64,000 nucleotides of DNA from contig CM046350.1 of NCBI GenBank assembly GCA_025403435.1, positions 22,507,661 to 22,571,660 of the forward strand, given 5' to 3'. Position 1 is the stretch's first letter, and each line of letters starts with the position of its first letter. The notes below the pieces were generated by a model that saw only the letters and a list, made by a program, of their open reading frames with translations, was not told the origin of the DNA and made no database searches. The position numbers and the translations under genes were made by a program. This document shows positions 1 through 12,302 of the stretch, in pieces. Source of the DNA: Artocarpus heterophyllus (taxonomy: Eukaryota; Streptophyta; Magnoliopsida; Rosales; Moraceae).

Positions 1-560
1 CAGTGTAAAGTTTCAAGGTTAGGATCGACTTCAGAGTAGAGATTCTAGGTCAAGATTCTGGGTCAATGTCAGGATTTAGGACCGGGTCGGCATTTGAAAA
101 CTTGACCCTGATCCCAATCTCGATCCCACCTTTGAATCCCGACCTTGACCTCAACCATGACCTTAGTCTCGATTCTCGATCTCGAGACCCAAAATTGACC
201 CTGGACTTGGTTCAAAATCCTGACCCCAACTCTAGTTTCAAATCTTAACCCTGAATCCTTACCCCCACCTCGTCCCAAATCCCGACCCTAAACCCTACCC
301 TTAAATCCCTACCTTGAGCCCGACCCAAATATCAAATCCTGACCTTGACCCTAGTTTCGAATCCTGATCCCTACCTCAAATCTTGAATCTCAACCCCAAA
401 TCTTGAGCCTAACCTCGAATACCTAACCTAACCCTAATTCGACTCCGACCCTGGTCTTAAAACCTAACCTTGATTGCAAATCTTGACTCAACCTTTGAAT
501 CCAAAACACGACCTTGGTCTTGACCCCATCTTGAATCTCTAAATCCGAAAATTTGACCTC
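1..560. repeat. Degenerate CCCTGA/CCCTAA-like minisatellite
   Basis: The whole stretch is built from loosely repeated units of about 12-14 bases of the form AATCCTGACCCT or TTGACCCC. Some runs come close to the plant telomere repeat, for example CCCTAAACCCTACCC near 290 and CCTAACCTAACCCTAA near 424. Units vary in length and sequence, so this is not a functional telomere. It may be a decayed interstitial telomere-like block or an independent minisatellite, and it is cut by the window edge. Open frames across it on both strands follow from the repeat period and are not genes. Confidence 0.75.
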
Positions 561-1088
561 GAAACCATGACCCAAATTACTATGTTTAAAGTTTAAATAT
601 TAATATAATACAATATAGTAATAAAAAAACATTGTATAATGTATTTTAATACGGTGCAAAACCAAACAATATGACTTATATAACACTAATATAATACAAT
701 GCAATACAATATTATATGTTGTGCCAAACATACCCTCAAATTCCAATATTTCCGTCAACGAAGAAATGGATATTACACATATACTTTTATTTGAGGTATG
801 ATTAAAAATATATATATATTTATTTAACAGATCCAAGTGCTCGTATACGTAAGAAAATTTAGTAATTAATGGTCGTCCACATAAACAAAACGTGATTTAT
901 TTGAAAATCACGTAAGATTTGCATGTGTAAGCTTTGGCCGATTGGCATATCAATTTTAATGCATGCCTTAAGAAGGCTCAGCAGCAAATGGAAACGTCAT
1001 AGGTTGGCATAAATTGGAAAGTTATTTTTATTTTGGCGTACCGATCTAATAATGCTTAGCAGCAAAAGATCGAAAGTTTTGGCTGATG

Positions 1089-1129
<41 letters not shown>

Positions 1130-3946
1130 CTTTCAAATTGTTGTTAGTATATTGACATTGTCCAAAAAAAATTACTATATGCATTAATCATGGTAGTTAC
1201 AGTACTGTAACTGAATTGTGGTTGATTATATTTTGTCATTTCACGATGTATTTACTTCGTCCATAGAGCATGCTTTTATTTGTTTATATATGTGTGTGTG
1301 TGTGTGTGTGTGACTGACATGGAGCGGGAGATTCGAGCCATAAACCTCAACAATGAGGCGGGGTGTGAGTTCAAGTTGAGCCGAAAAATCTATCGACTAT
1401 ATATGGCAGACTCTATCTATACTGGACCTGAGTGTTGCCCTTGAATCTAGTTAGAAATGATTGAGTAAATACAACCAGTAACGAAAAACTCACCCTTTAT
1501 TTGTTTTTATAAGTTTAAACAAAAAAAAAGTGTGTTTTTATATCATAAAGATTTAAGCGATTTTAAATTTTTGTTGAAACTTTTTATTCTAACCTATAAA
1601 AAACGAGTCACGAGTATTTTATAAAAACGAGTCATGAGTATTTTTAATATCACAAAGAGATTTTAAATTTAGAGATCGAATGTTTTTATTATCCTAAACA
1701 ATGAAAGATTGAAGTTAAATTTCACTTAATCTCAGGGAAGAATTTTATAATTTTCCCCCACAAACTTCACATGCTGATGACATATTTCCAGTGATGACAT
1801 TATGTACATATAGTTTTTGCTGAAAGTTTTGCCGCTTTATTTCTATCTATATATTCACATGTATATTTTTAACATGTATATTTATGTGGTATGTACATTC
1901 ACGTGCTGTATATTTTGGGTATAGCACATATACATAAAAAAAAAAAAAAAAGTTATGCCAAATACGTATATGACTGTAGCTGCCTATATTCCCTGTTTGG
2001 ATGGATGCATGTGATAGGATTGAGAAGGAGCACATTAGTTTATGTATATTAAAATAAGAGAAAGTTTTGTGAGAGATGATACCATTAGGTATTAGTGCAA
2101 AGATTTAGACCAAATCACTAACAGATATAGTATTTAGTATTAAATTCCCATGGATTAGAATTGCTGCTCATGACGACCGAATTCAAAAGTGGAGGATAAC
2201 ACTGTCCCTTTCAAACCCCAGCTAGCTAATCAGTTTCTAATGCAATGAAAGGACATTTAGCTTTTGATATCCAATGAAGCAAGTGTGTATGCTGAAAAAA
2301 ATAATAATAAAAATAAAGAAAAATATTGAAATGAAAAATTCAGGGTGCACAATTTTTATTTTTTATTTTTTATTTTTTAATGTTGTCATTCCTCCAAATA
2401 ACTTTTCGTCTAACCTTTTAATTCTCTTTCTTTAAGACCAAAAAGAAAAGGATCTTTTTCCATGTGGTGAAGTATGGCTAGTTCCTAAAAAAATTCTTCC
2501 ATCTGGTGCAAATGGTCAAAAGGGCTAGCTATATGTTCCATGTGGTGTCTATATAAATCTAGTGAGAGCCAAGATAGGACAAACTAAGAGGTATATTCTA
2601 AAATAAATTGGCCTTTCCTCCACAAGATTAAGGCATAAACCTTGGTTAACTTTTACAAAGTTAAGAGTACATTATCCTTTCTCCTCTTTGATTAAAAAAA
2701 CAACTCTTTATTCATATCATTACAATCATCATTATCTTATTAATATCTTAATCAAAAAAGATTGATAATTTATAAACAGTATAAACCCTTTTTTTGGCTG
2801 AATTATAGGCACTAAGTTTCTTCGACTAATTACTTATGTAACGAGTTTTCAGATTAGCAAATAGTAGTACAATTTCTCGATCATCACTAATGAAGAAGAT
2901 GAGTGAAAGATTAAACGTAAAGAAACAAGATTAAGCGTATACACACAAAATTAATCAATTTTCTATATCTTTCTAAGGTAGAGGTATTTATGAGTAATCT
3001 ATGTTTCTAAACATTAAATTTAGTCAGAAGTACTTTTAAAATCAAAATATATAAAATGGATATAACGTTATACATGCATGACTGTTTAAAACAGAATTTT
3101 GTGTCGGTAGAGTATTTGTTTTTATATCCAACTCTAATATTCTTCTACATCATACTCCATGCCATTCAAATCTATCAGATTCACATCAACTGAATTGTAG
3201 TGCAACTTCTTGTTCTTGACACAATGAAAACAATATCTTTCTGAAGAGAATGTGAAAAGATGAAACATATGGGGATCGATTTCAGTAGGGCCCCTTTAAG
3301 TAAGATGAATGATCTGTATGTAGGTCCAAAGTTACAAAATCCAGGAAGGTGTCCTGCGACTGGATCAGTACCCGACAATTAGTGGGTCCTAGGTTTATTA
3401 ATTGACTAGAAAATTGAACTATCATAAACGACTTGGGTCTTCTCATTTAATTATGTATAAAATTATTGTGGGCATTATATGTGATTTCCTTGTACCAATT
3501 TCTCTGAATGAACAAAGAGCTAGCCAGCAAGGTCTAGCACTGTTATCCCCCAGTATACGTGGAGACAGATGTAGCATATATAACACATATTTTGAAGTCA
3601 ATATGCCTAGATATTTATTATATAAATAATTTATTATTTCATGTGCTTTCATAAAGTTTTGAGTCCAGGTACGGGGCATATATATTCTTTGAAGGATTTT
3701 CCATGTATGGTTGGCGATAGCAGATAGATAAAGAGTCCTTGGCAAGTAAACTCGGTTCATTTAATCTCCTTAGATTCATTGTGAACACACACACACACAC
3801 ACATATCTATCAATCCCCACACACAATAGCTGGGGTACTATTTTGAAAATGTATAGTAGAAAAATCAACGCTCCATAAATATTATGTGCACTATAAATTT
3901 ATACAATATATATTAATTTTTTTATATTAGAAGAAGTATTACTATT
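561..3946. other. AT-rich intergenic DNA with microsatellites
   Basis: I see no supportable gene here. It holds a TA microsatellite at 1091-1128, a TG microsatellite at about 1291-1312 and a CA microsatellite at about 3785-3803. At 1313-1440 a moderately GC-richer patch contains a GATTCGAGCC-like string resembling the tRNA-derived head of a plant SINE, but without a second clear pol III box. All open frames are short and AT-biased. Confidence 0.6.
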
Positions 3947-4121
3947 AAGGTGTTTAGTAAGTGTGGTTAGAAACATGGTTGTGGTTCAAAACACTGTAGT
4001 ATGTAAGAGCTTTACACTGTAACAACTTTTTTTCTTTTTATTTTTTACTATAGTATGTGAGAACTTTATTGTATTTAGTAACCACAACCATGATTCTAAC
4101 TATAGTCGCCAAACACCAACC
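3947..4121. mobile_element. Tourist-like MITE, copy 1
   Basis: The element starts AAGGTGTTTAG and ends GCCAAACACC, giving inverted termini. Inside are two pieces of the family core (GTAGTATGTAAGAGCTTTACACTGTA). The same termini and core recur at 6676, 14528, 15448, 18480, 62728 and 63275. Length, termini and CTAA/TTA-type target sites at the better copies fit PIF/Harbinger Tourist-type MITEs; the superfamily is an inference. Confidence 0.6.
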
Positions 4122-6675
4122 TACTACTATTATTTTTCCCCCTTATACTTCATAACTTAAATGTTAAAACCATTAATAAACGTTTTTTAAACCAATCTAG
4201 TCCACTCGCAATGATGCCTTTTTTTTAGGTCACATTAATTTGACATCAAAGATGGGAGAAAATTGGTAGTTTGAATATAGAGGGTACTCCCTACTTTGTC
4301 CTTTTATGCTAAACTCGTATAAACCATGCAAAGTTGGTGGTGATATCATGACAAATAAATTTTCTAACAGTGTTTCTTTTTTTTTAAGTTCACCTTTTCC
4401 ACATTGTATCGGAGTTGTGGAAGTAAACACTTATCACAAGAAGCGAAAAAAAAAAATCTCTTTCGCACAGATATTATGAGTTCCACTAACAAAAGAAAAA
4501 CGATAAAAAATGAGCATCAATTAGGACAGTACTTTGTATTGTGTGGCCAAAAGGAAGAAGAAAAGGTTACATATACATACATACATACATATATATATAT
4601 AGATTAATGTTAAAGAAGTAGAGAAAAAGGCAGAGATAATAATATCAAGAAAGTCGGCCCAACATGTTTCTTCGAACCCTAATTTTCTCCAAATCCAATT
4701 TTTTCTCTTCTCTTTTCATTTTGTATCTCCTTTTTCTTCCTACCATAGCAGTCGGCCACATCAATAATAGGGGCATCAAGAAGCGTTACTAAATTTTTAA
4801 TTTTCTTCAAAAAAAAGTGACTATATTAATTGCCTTCTTAAAAAAATTACTACTAATTTCATCGTAAAAAGAGTAAGGATTAATTTATTAAAATACAAAT
4901 GAAACATTTTCAATTAGTTATTAAAAATTTAACAAGATAATTATTATATAATTTCATATCTAAAATTCCTAAACTCTTTCTTTTTGAAGGGTAAACTTTC
5001 AGTTTTGAAAGATAAAAATTTTATAAAGGGAGGTTTAGAGGAAGTCGTCTAAAGGGACACACAAATTTATGCTTTTTTTTTTAGTAATTGAAGACACGTG
5101 CTACGCACTTGCGTATTCCGCTTGTTATATTTTTTGAATACGATGATCTATAATAAATACATAGACACGTCTTTAAATAAGAAACATAATAAATATATCT
5201 TAATTTACAAATAAAGTTATAAGGATAAAAGAAAAGAAAAGTATTGAAAGGGAGAATATGATGTTATATGAGGGGAAAAATAAAAAGAAAAAAGAAAAAA
5301 TGAATAAAGAAAAAAAAGAAGAAAATGATGAAAGAAAGAAAAGAATTCAAAAAATAAAACGAGAGGACGAGCGAGTGGCAGTTGTCATATCGGAGAGAAT
5401 ACTAATAACCATTCTCTCTTTTACAAAAGTAATAAATACATTATAAGATTTTTTTCTCTCTCTCAAATGCATCACTTTAAGTTGAACAAAATTTGTGGAA
5501 ACAGAAGAAGTGAATTAAAAAGACAAATTATTCTAATTTTCTCTATAAAAATAAGGTTAATTTAACTTTTTGGTCCAAAGAAACAACAATTGTCTTACTT
5601 TGATTCTTAAACTTTTAACTGGCATATTAATTATCCCCATGGTATCTTTATAACAAAAATACTAAAAATCTAATGTATTTCAGCATATAAGACATACGTG
5701 ATTGTGATTCGTTAATAAAAGGTAATCTAGTAAAATTACTTAAGTAGTTTGACTTAGCCGGGTGTTTAAACCAGATCACATGCACCTTGTAAACAAAAAA
5801 TTCAAGAATCCGAAGAATCCGATTTAACCTACCTAATAAAATTCGAGATAGTCCGAATTTGACGAATTTAAATAAGAGTTTATATTAACCCAACGACTCT
5901 GATTTTTCATTATGTGACTTTGGGTTGAGTTTTCCTAATCCAAAATAATCTAAACCCACCCAATGTACTATCTATATTATTTATTATATATATGGAAATT
6001 TTAACAATTTTATACTTTTTTTCTAAAAAAACCTTTATAGTTTATGCAGACTTCTTTAGTTTCAGACTTCTTTCTAGTGTTTAGTACACACTAGATAATC
6101 TCTTAAAAAAAGACATTTGTTGTCTTAGTTTTTATTATGATTTGTTTGTTAGTTTAGGGTTTATGTATTCAAGTTTGTTTTTGCAAACTTTTATCTTGAC
6201 GATGGTTTATAGTTTTGGGATAATATTGGAGATTGGAATTTAAAACTTTGTGAGACAACCAATATACGATGAATTTTGGTTTTTCCCTTCATATATTTCT
6301 TATTTGGTAAATTGCTAGTTTGAGGTTTTATAATGTTCAAACCCACATAATCTATCTAAAGTTTTACTCGGTGAGTTATATTTAAAGTTTATGTTCATTA
6401 AGTAGATTAGATTTAAAATTAATCCACCTAAACTTTAACTGAATGGGTTGAAAAATTCCTAAAATTCACTCAATTCATCCTATGTTCACCCCTACCTAAT
6501 GAAATCCGTTAGTTCTAATTGTTTTTGTTGTAGATATACCACTTGCATAAAAATTTGAAAAGCTCTTGGATCATTACTACGTCAATAAAAGGGGTCAAAA
6601 TAAGAAAATTGATATTTCTCAAGGGTTAAAAATAATATTAACCCTAAAAATCAATAAGTTGTGTATATATATAAG
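4122..6675. other. AT-rich intergenic DNA
   Basis: No gene can be supported. A lysine-rich frame at 5258-5446 arises from an AAAGAAAAAAG purine tract. An ATAC/TA simple repeat lies near 4570-4600. Composition is uniformly AT-rich with homopolymer runs. Confidence 0.55.
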
Positions 6676-6824
6676 TTGTTTGAAACTGCAGTTAAAATTG
6701 AGGTTTTAAGTTTAGAATTGTAGCATATGAAAGTTTTATACTGTAATAATTTATTATAACATGTGAGAATTTTACACATTTAATTGGTTTAAACCATTGT
6801 TGAAACTGGTTTTCTAAACAGTCT
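6676..6824. mobile_element. Tourist-like MITE, copy 2 (degenerate)
   Basis: It carries the family core TGTAGCATATGAAAGTTTTATACTGTAAT followed by a second AACATGTGAGAATTTTACAC copy, and ends in a TTTTCTAAACAGTC terminus corresponding to the inverted GTTTGG end. The termini are more eroded than in the copies at 14528 and 18480, so the boundaries are approximate. Confidence 0.45.
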
Positions 6825-7059
6825 AATATATATATCTTTACCCTTTTTTTTTTTTTTTTTGGAGAATAGCATCCAAGTTGCGGTTCTACCATCGTAATTA
6901 GAATAAAATATTTACCATTTTCTAATAAGAAAACAAACCGACCATGACAAGAATGTAATATATTAAAATTGCAAGGGCAAAAACAATAGCCTCTGTCGAT
7001 CAATAAATTAAAGAGGAAACGATTTTAAAAAAAAAAGGTGGGTGGGTGGGGGGTGATAA

Positions 7060-7560
7060 GGTCACATTCCTCCTCGTCTTCATTTTATAGAGAGAGAGTG
7101 AGTGAGTGAATCATCAAAAATTGTAGGGTTTCAATTTTTCGTACATTCTTTCCTTCTTTCTTTCTCTCTCTTTCTGTGTCGCTGTCTCTCTCTCCTCTCT
7201 CTCTCTCCTAGTTTCTGGGGTCACTTTCTTCAAAATTTTCTCTCTCTTTCTTTCACAAATCTCAATCAATCTTATGGGAATGGAGTTGGCTTGGACGGAT
7301 TTAATTCGTGGAGAGAGAAAGAGGGGGAAAAAAAAATAGAAAAACGAAAAAAGCGATGGATGTACGAAAAGCAACAGCTCACCTCATAGATTTTTGGGTC
7401 CCACGCAATTCCTCTCTCTAGATTTCGTCGTCCCACTTTTTTGACGCAACCGAAATGGGCTCTCTCTGGGCCTTTCTCCCGTCCCCTGGGCCTCCTTGCT
7501 TCTCGCCTGCACGCTTCACTATGCGGCTCGGCTCGGCTCGGCTCCTGCCTTCTAAGCCCT
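7060..7560 (+). other. CT-rich leader-like stretch with GC-rich tail, no clear gene
   Basis: A TTTTATAGAGAGAG string near 7083 is followed by about 180 bases of CT-rich sequence typical of plant 5' leaders. An ATG at 7274 opens only about 21 codons before a stop. The GC content then rises, with a GGCTC pentamer repeated four times near 7522-7543. The arrangement looks like a promoter plus 5' UTR, either a gene 5' end detached from its coding region or a captured fragment. The longer open frames on both strands here are CT/GA repeat artefacts. Confidence 0.35.
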
Positions 7561-10500
7561 AGCCTTGTTTTCTTTTTCTTTTTTTTTTGTTTTGTTTAAG
7601 TGAATTTTCACAATGAAAAAAATGATTTTACTTCACCGGTAGAACATGTTGTTTTGTTATTGGATTATAATTTTAAATATTTGATCTATTAATATCTACG
7701 TTAAAAATTTATAACATGTGATATAAAATTATTTTTAATTACAAATCAAATCGTTAAAAAATTAATCCAACAATAAAAACATATTGGCTTCATCGTGGAG
7801 CCAAATTGCCTTGTGCCTCCTCAAATTGTCTTTATTTTATTATTTTTTTAAAGAACAAAGAATGCCTTACTTGCAGTTGTAGAGCATAACTTTCAACAAT
7901 TAATTACTATTTTTTAAAAAAAAATATCGTACTTGTTTTATTTAATATAACGACGATGCTATTTAACAGTTGGAAACAATATTCTACTTTTTTTTTTAAG
8001 GTGTCACACTTGGTAAAATTGTTTTCATATAATCCTAAATTTTTTTCCCAAAAAAAATGAGAAACTATTTCACTTTTTGCCTTGTAATAATAATTCCAAC
8101 GGTTAGTGAGTTGTCACATGAGATGTACACTTCTATAAAATAAATTATTGTAAGAATTCATAGAATCAATTGGCAATTGCCAACAAAATTATCAATAATG
8201 CACGTAGATCAAATTACGAAAAGAAAAAAGAGTACAATAATTTCTTATGTACTAATTGGGATCTCTTACACATTCGTTTTGTGGGTCCAATTTAAATCAA
8301 GAAGTTGAAAAAATGCAATAAAATCTAATAGGATATGATTTAAAGAAAGAGATGGTTGGAAAATATTCCTTATTTTTTTGGTACATGCAAAATATTCATG
8401 TTGCTATTACCCTAATATACATACTTTTTTGTATTGCACATGATAATTCTCGTAAAAATATATCTTTTAATGTATTTATAGACGAGTTTCTTCTTCTTCT
8501 TCTTCTTAAAGAACAAAAGGAAAGCCTTTCTATATTATTTGCTTGAATAATATTTTATTTTTTCATTATTTTCTTCTATGGATTGACTGATGTAATCTTC
8601 AGACTTCTTGAATTTTTTTTAATGCAAATTAGTACTCAAAAAAGATTTACAATTAAGTTCTGAATTCTTCATAACAAATAATTATGTCTTTTCCTTTAAT
8701 TGTAAAAGTAAGAGAGGATGTATCTAAATATAGTTTTTATCTGTCACAAAATGGATCACAGATTACTTAATGCTTGAGTGAGACTCCCATGAACTCAAGA
8801 TCTTATCCAAGAAAAATGAAAAATGGACTGATTGCAACTATGTTTTCTTTACGATACAAAAATCTAACTAAAAATCAAAGGCTCATCCAATCTAATTGTG
8901 ACCATTTATGATGGATATCTCTAACACAATTCTGAGGACTAGCTTAACTCAAAAGTTTGTTAACTAGGAACATCTTTAACGCTCAACACCAAAATAGTAT
9001 AACTTTCACTTGAAACAGTTAATTCATCATCAACTCATTACATCGTTTTTAACACCAAAAAGAATATTCCATAACAGGAGCAGAGCCATACATGGATAAA
9101 GATGGACGTTTATCTCCCATACCCCTAAAATTTTTTCTTTCAATATTATATATAAAATTTTATAAAAATTACTTTCTAACTCCTTTTAAAATTCTATTCC
9201 GCTCTCTATAAAATTCTGTATTTCCTATATTTAATTTTTTTTGATAATGTTAATATATGTTCCGCCTCTCCCGACTAAATTTTTTAACTCCATCTCTGTT
9301 CCACATACATTCTTTCTTTTTAGATTCCTTTTTGCAGATTAAAAAAATAAATATTAAAGTCATATGGCATTTGATGTGGAATGAACAGTGTAAACGTATC
9401 TGCTCATTCCACCTACTTTAAAGCAAATTGCCTCAAAACATGGCGCTCGGGCCAAACAACTTTCCCACGTCAATATGGTGGTTTGGATTTTGTTTAAGCA
9501 AGCTGGTTTCAAATGTTGTATGGGTGTGTGTGTGTGTATATATTTTCTCATTTTAGCAAAATGAAGTCCATGTGTTCTTTCAACCTCTTAAGAAAAGCTC
9601 TGAAGTGACTCAACTAAAGCCTCTAACTTTAGTGGTTGTATGCATCAACTCAAAGGTTTTAGTGGGCTTTTGGATGAGCTAAAAGTTGAAAAATCAACAT
9701 TGTCATTAATATTTTTTGTAGAAATTTTTGTATTTCTAAGGTATCAATAGGGAAAAAAAAGTGTCATATTTTTTCAGCAAAATATCTAGAAATTTTTATG
9801 AAAATATCTGCAAATAATGATATTTTGATGGAAATGTTAACTTCCATAAAACTGTAGTGTTAAATGACAAGATATTGAGAGATTTTATAGAAATTTCTAC
9901 GAAAATATCGACAAAATATTTGTACTTTATATTTTTTCAATTTACTTTTGAGATATTATGAAATTCATGTCGTATTTATTTATTTATTTAATGTTGTCTT
10001 TCATACATTTACGCTTCAATGTTGTAAAATTTATTTTTTTAGTTACTTTTTGCATGTAATTCGTATTCTTTTGAATTATGATAAACTTTATATAATAGGA
10101 TTGACAAATATATAGGGGTAATAGAACTGAAGGAAAACTGAAGAAGTGGAGGACTTGGTATTGTTTTTTACTTCTTATCAACTTTACTTCTTAGCAATTG
10201 GGTTAAATCATAACTTGCTATACATCGAGTGGGTAGGGATTAGGAAATATACATGTATGTTTAGAATTATATAAGAAACTATTCAAACTTTATCTCTTGG
10301 TATCAATATTGTTTAAACCAAAAAAGTATTCTAAATACATTTGAATCTCCTATAAGCTCTTTAAGGTGTTGATTTTTTTTTTTTAATTATGTATAAAACT
10401 ATGCATATAAAGTATTTGTTTTAGATAGACTTTTAAATATTTTACTCAATTTGAGATCGTATACTTATCATTTTTTCATTATGATCACTTTTTCCCATTC

Positions 10501-10929
10501 AAATGTATCGTGTACTTAATATTTTGGTTGAGAGTTTTATCTAAATTATATATTATTAATTTTAGAGTATTTTAAAGTCTAATTTAAAAATAAAGTGTTT
10601 TAAGATGACTTTTCATATTTTACGTCAATTTTCTATTGTTATCAGTATTTCTAGAGAATCTAAATACCGATATTTCTATAGATATCAATATTTTTGTTTT
10701 GGATGAGCTTCCATGTACCTTAATCCTTATTCATTTGTTTATTTATTGGGTACAAAAGGGGACCAATAAAATCATTAACATCAAGACATCAAAATAAGTG
10801 TAAAGGTGTCTTCTAAGAAGTCTTTTTATAGCATCCCTCTCTATACAATATGCAACATTTGATTCCAGCAGTCACAATTAATAGCTTACAATATGGCGCA
10901 CTTTTTTTTTAACATTCACTTTCATGTAC
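7561..10929. other. AT-rich intergenic DNA
   Basis: No coding region can be supported. Around 9077-9300 a string beginning GAGCAGAGCCATACATGGA resembles one near 26849 (GATGGAGTCAGGATTTTGAG); both match the general look of a common plant dispersed repeat opening with GGAGCCAG. The rest is low-complexity AT-rich DNA. Confidence 0.5.
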
Positions 10930-11270
10930 CATCTATTTTAGGTTAATTAAAAACTATATATTTAGTTTTTTATCACATCAAATGCATACCTTTAAATTAG
11001 GTTTGATATATAAATTTATACTTTACCTCAGTCAACAATTGATTTTAACATTTAGAATAACTAAATTATTCTCAAGTAAAGGAGAAAAAAATAAGACTTT
11101 CAAAAATACGAAGAAAACATGAACAAAAATATTTTTAGGTAAAATCCTTTAGTTTAAAGTTTTTTTTTAAGTTTTTTAAGTTTTTTTATTTTCTATTTGA
11201 GGATATTTTGGGCATGTTTTTAGTTTAAAATTGAGTATTGACTAGAAAAATACAAATTTCTGTATTAAAT
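10930..11270 (-). repeat. AT-rich dispersed repeat, family member
   Basis: The stretch around TTAGGTTTGATATATAAATTTATACTTTACCTCAGTCAACAATTGATTTTAAC recurs, diverged, at 12730-12860 in the same orientation, and inverted at about 12990-13140 and at 29840-29867 joined to 40897-40990. The last copy is the pre-insertion site of the large retrotransposon, which shows the family predates that insertion. No coding capacity is seen. Boundaries are approximate. Confidence 0.5.
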
Positions 11271-12302
11271 CTAGTTTTTTTTTTTTTTTACACTATTGCC
11301 ACTTGAACTTATCGTACATTAGCAACTAGCCTCCTAAACTTTAAATTTTAGTAAGTTGTACTTGAACATACAAATGTGTAGAAATTTACTGCCCATTGAT
11401 AGTGATATTAGTTTTTTAACTGAAATTGACATGTAACTTACATATGAATAATTGATTAATGACATGAATGACCATTTTTATGTATTTTGACCTATATTTA
11501 TTGTGATTAATAAGGTAAATTTCACGAATTCCTCTTGAACTATGTCACTTGTGTCAATATGCCCTCAAACTTTAAAATGTTTATATTGTGCCCCTTGAAC
11601 TATAATATTTCTCTATATTCACCCCTGAACTTTGAAAGATATTGTTTTTTGGATAAAATTGTTGAATTTCGTTTTATTTAGTATAAATGTCCTTTTCACT
11701 TTAAATGAACTAGTTGAGTATCAAACTCTCGTATATTCTATCTTTAAAGTACCTGCTCAAAAGCAAGAAAAAGAGGAAGAAAAAGAGAAGAGCATACATT
11801 AATTCAAGTTGGTTCTTTTGAAATTTTAAATAAACAAATGAATTTATTCTTTTAATGAGCGTAATAAGTATTATTTTGTAAAAGAAACACGTTTCAAAGT
11901 TCATGGGTGAATATATGATAGTATTATAGTCTAGGGGATACAATATGAATGTTTAAAGTTTGGGGGGTATTTTAATACAAGTGATATAATTCAAGGGGAA
12001 TTGATAAAATTTGTCCTAATTAATATGTTTAATCAAGTTTTATGAAAATAGAAAATTTTGAATTAACTAAGTTTTAAATATAAATTTGGCCTAACACTCA
12101 TGACAAAGACTTTTCATACTCTTAATCAATGATATGTATAAAAATTATATGTCAATCTAGTCAAAAAAACCAACATCACTATTAATTAATAGAGGTGATT
12201 TGCTAAAAATTTATAAGTTAAGGGTGCACTTGACATAATTAAAAATTTAAAAGAAAAATTGCTAATGTGCGATAAGTTCAGAGGACAACAATACTAAAAA
12301 CT
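11271..12302. mobile_element. Outer MITE with about 180-bp inverted termini
   Basis: Sequence 11275-11465 (GAACTTATCGTACATTAGCAA and onward) is the diverged reverse complement of 12115-12302. The two arms enclose a second inverted-repeat element at 11511-12018. Arm length and absence of coding sequence suggest a non-autonomous DNA transposon. The ends are approximate because they fall in T- and A-rich tracts. Confidence 0.65.
11511..12018. mobile_element. Inner MITE nested in the outer MITE
   Basis: The left arm, opening TAAGGTAAATTTCACGAATTCC, matches the reverse complement of the right arm ending GATAAAATTTGTCCTA over about 130 bases. It is flanked on both sides by ATTAA (11506-11510 and 12019-12023), a plausible target duplication. 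It contains no transposase frame. Its location inside the outer element makes it the younger of the two. Confidence 0.7.

Noticed and set aside
66..278. Open frames on both strands at the left end
   Set aside because: They follow the period of the CCCTGA minisatellite and have repetitive composition on both strands.
7102..7389. Overlapping plus and minus frames in the CT-rich stretch
   Set aside because: Composition is Ser/Leu/Phe or Glu/Arg/Lys runs from CT/GA simple sequence; neither looks like a protein.
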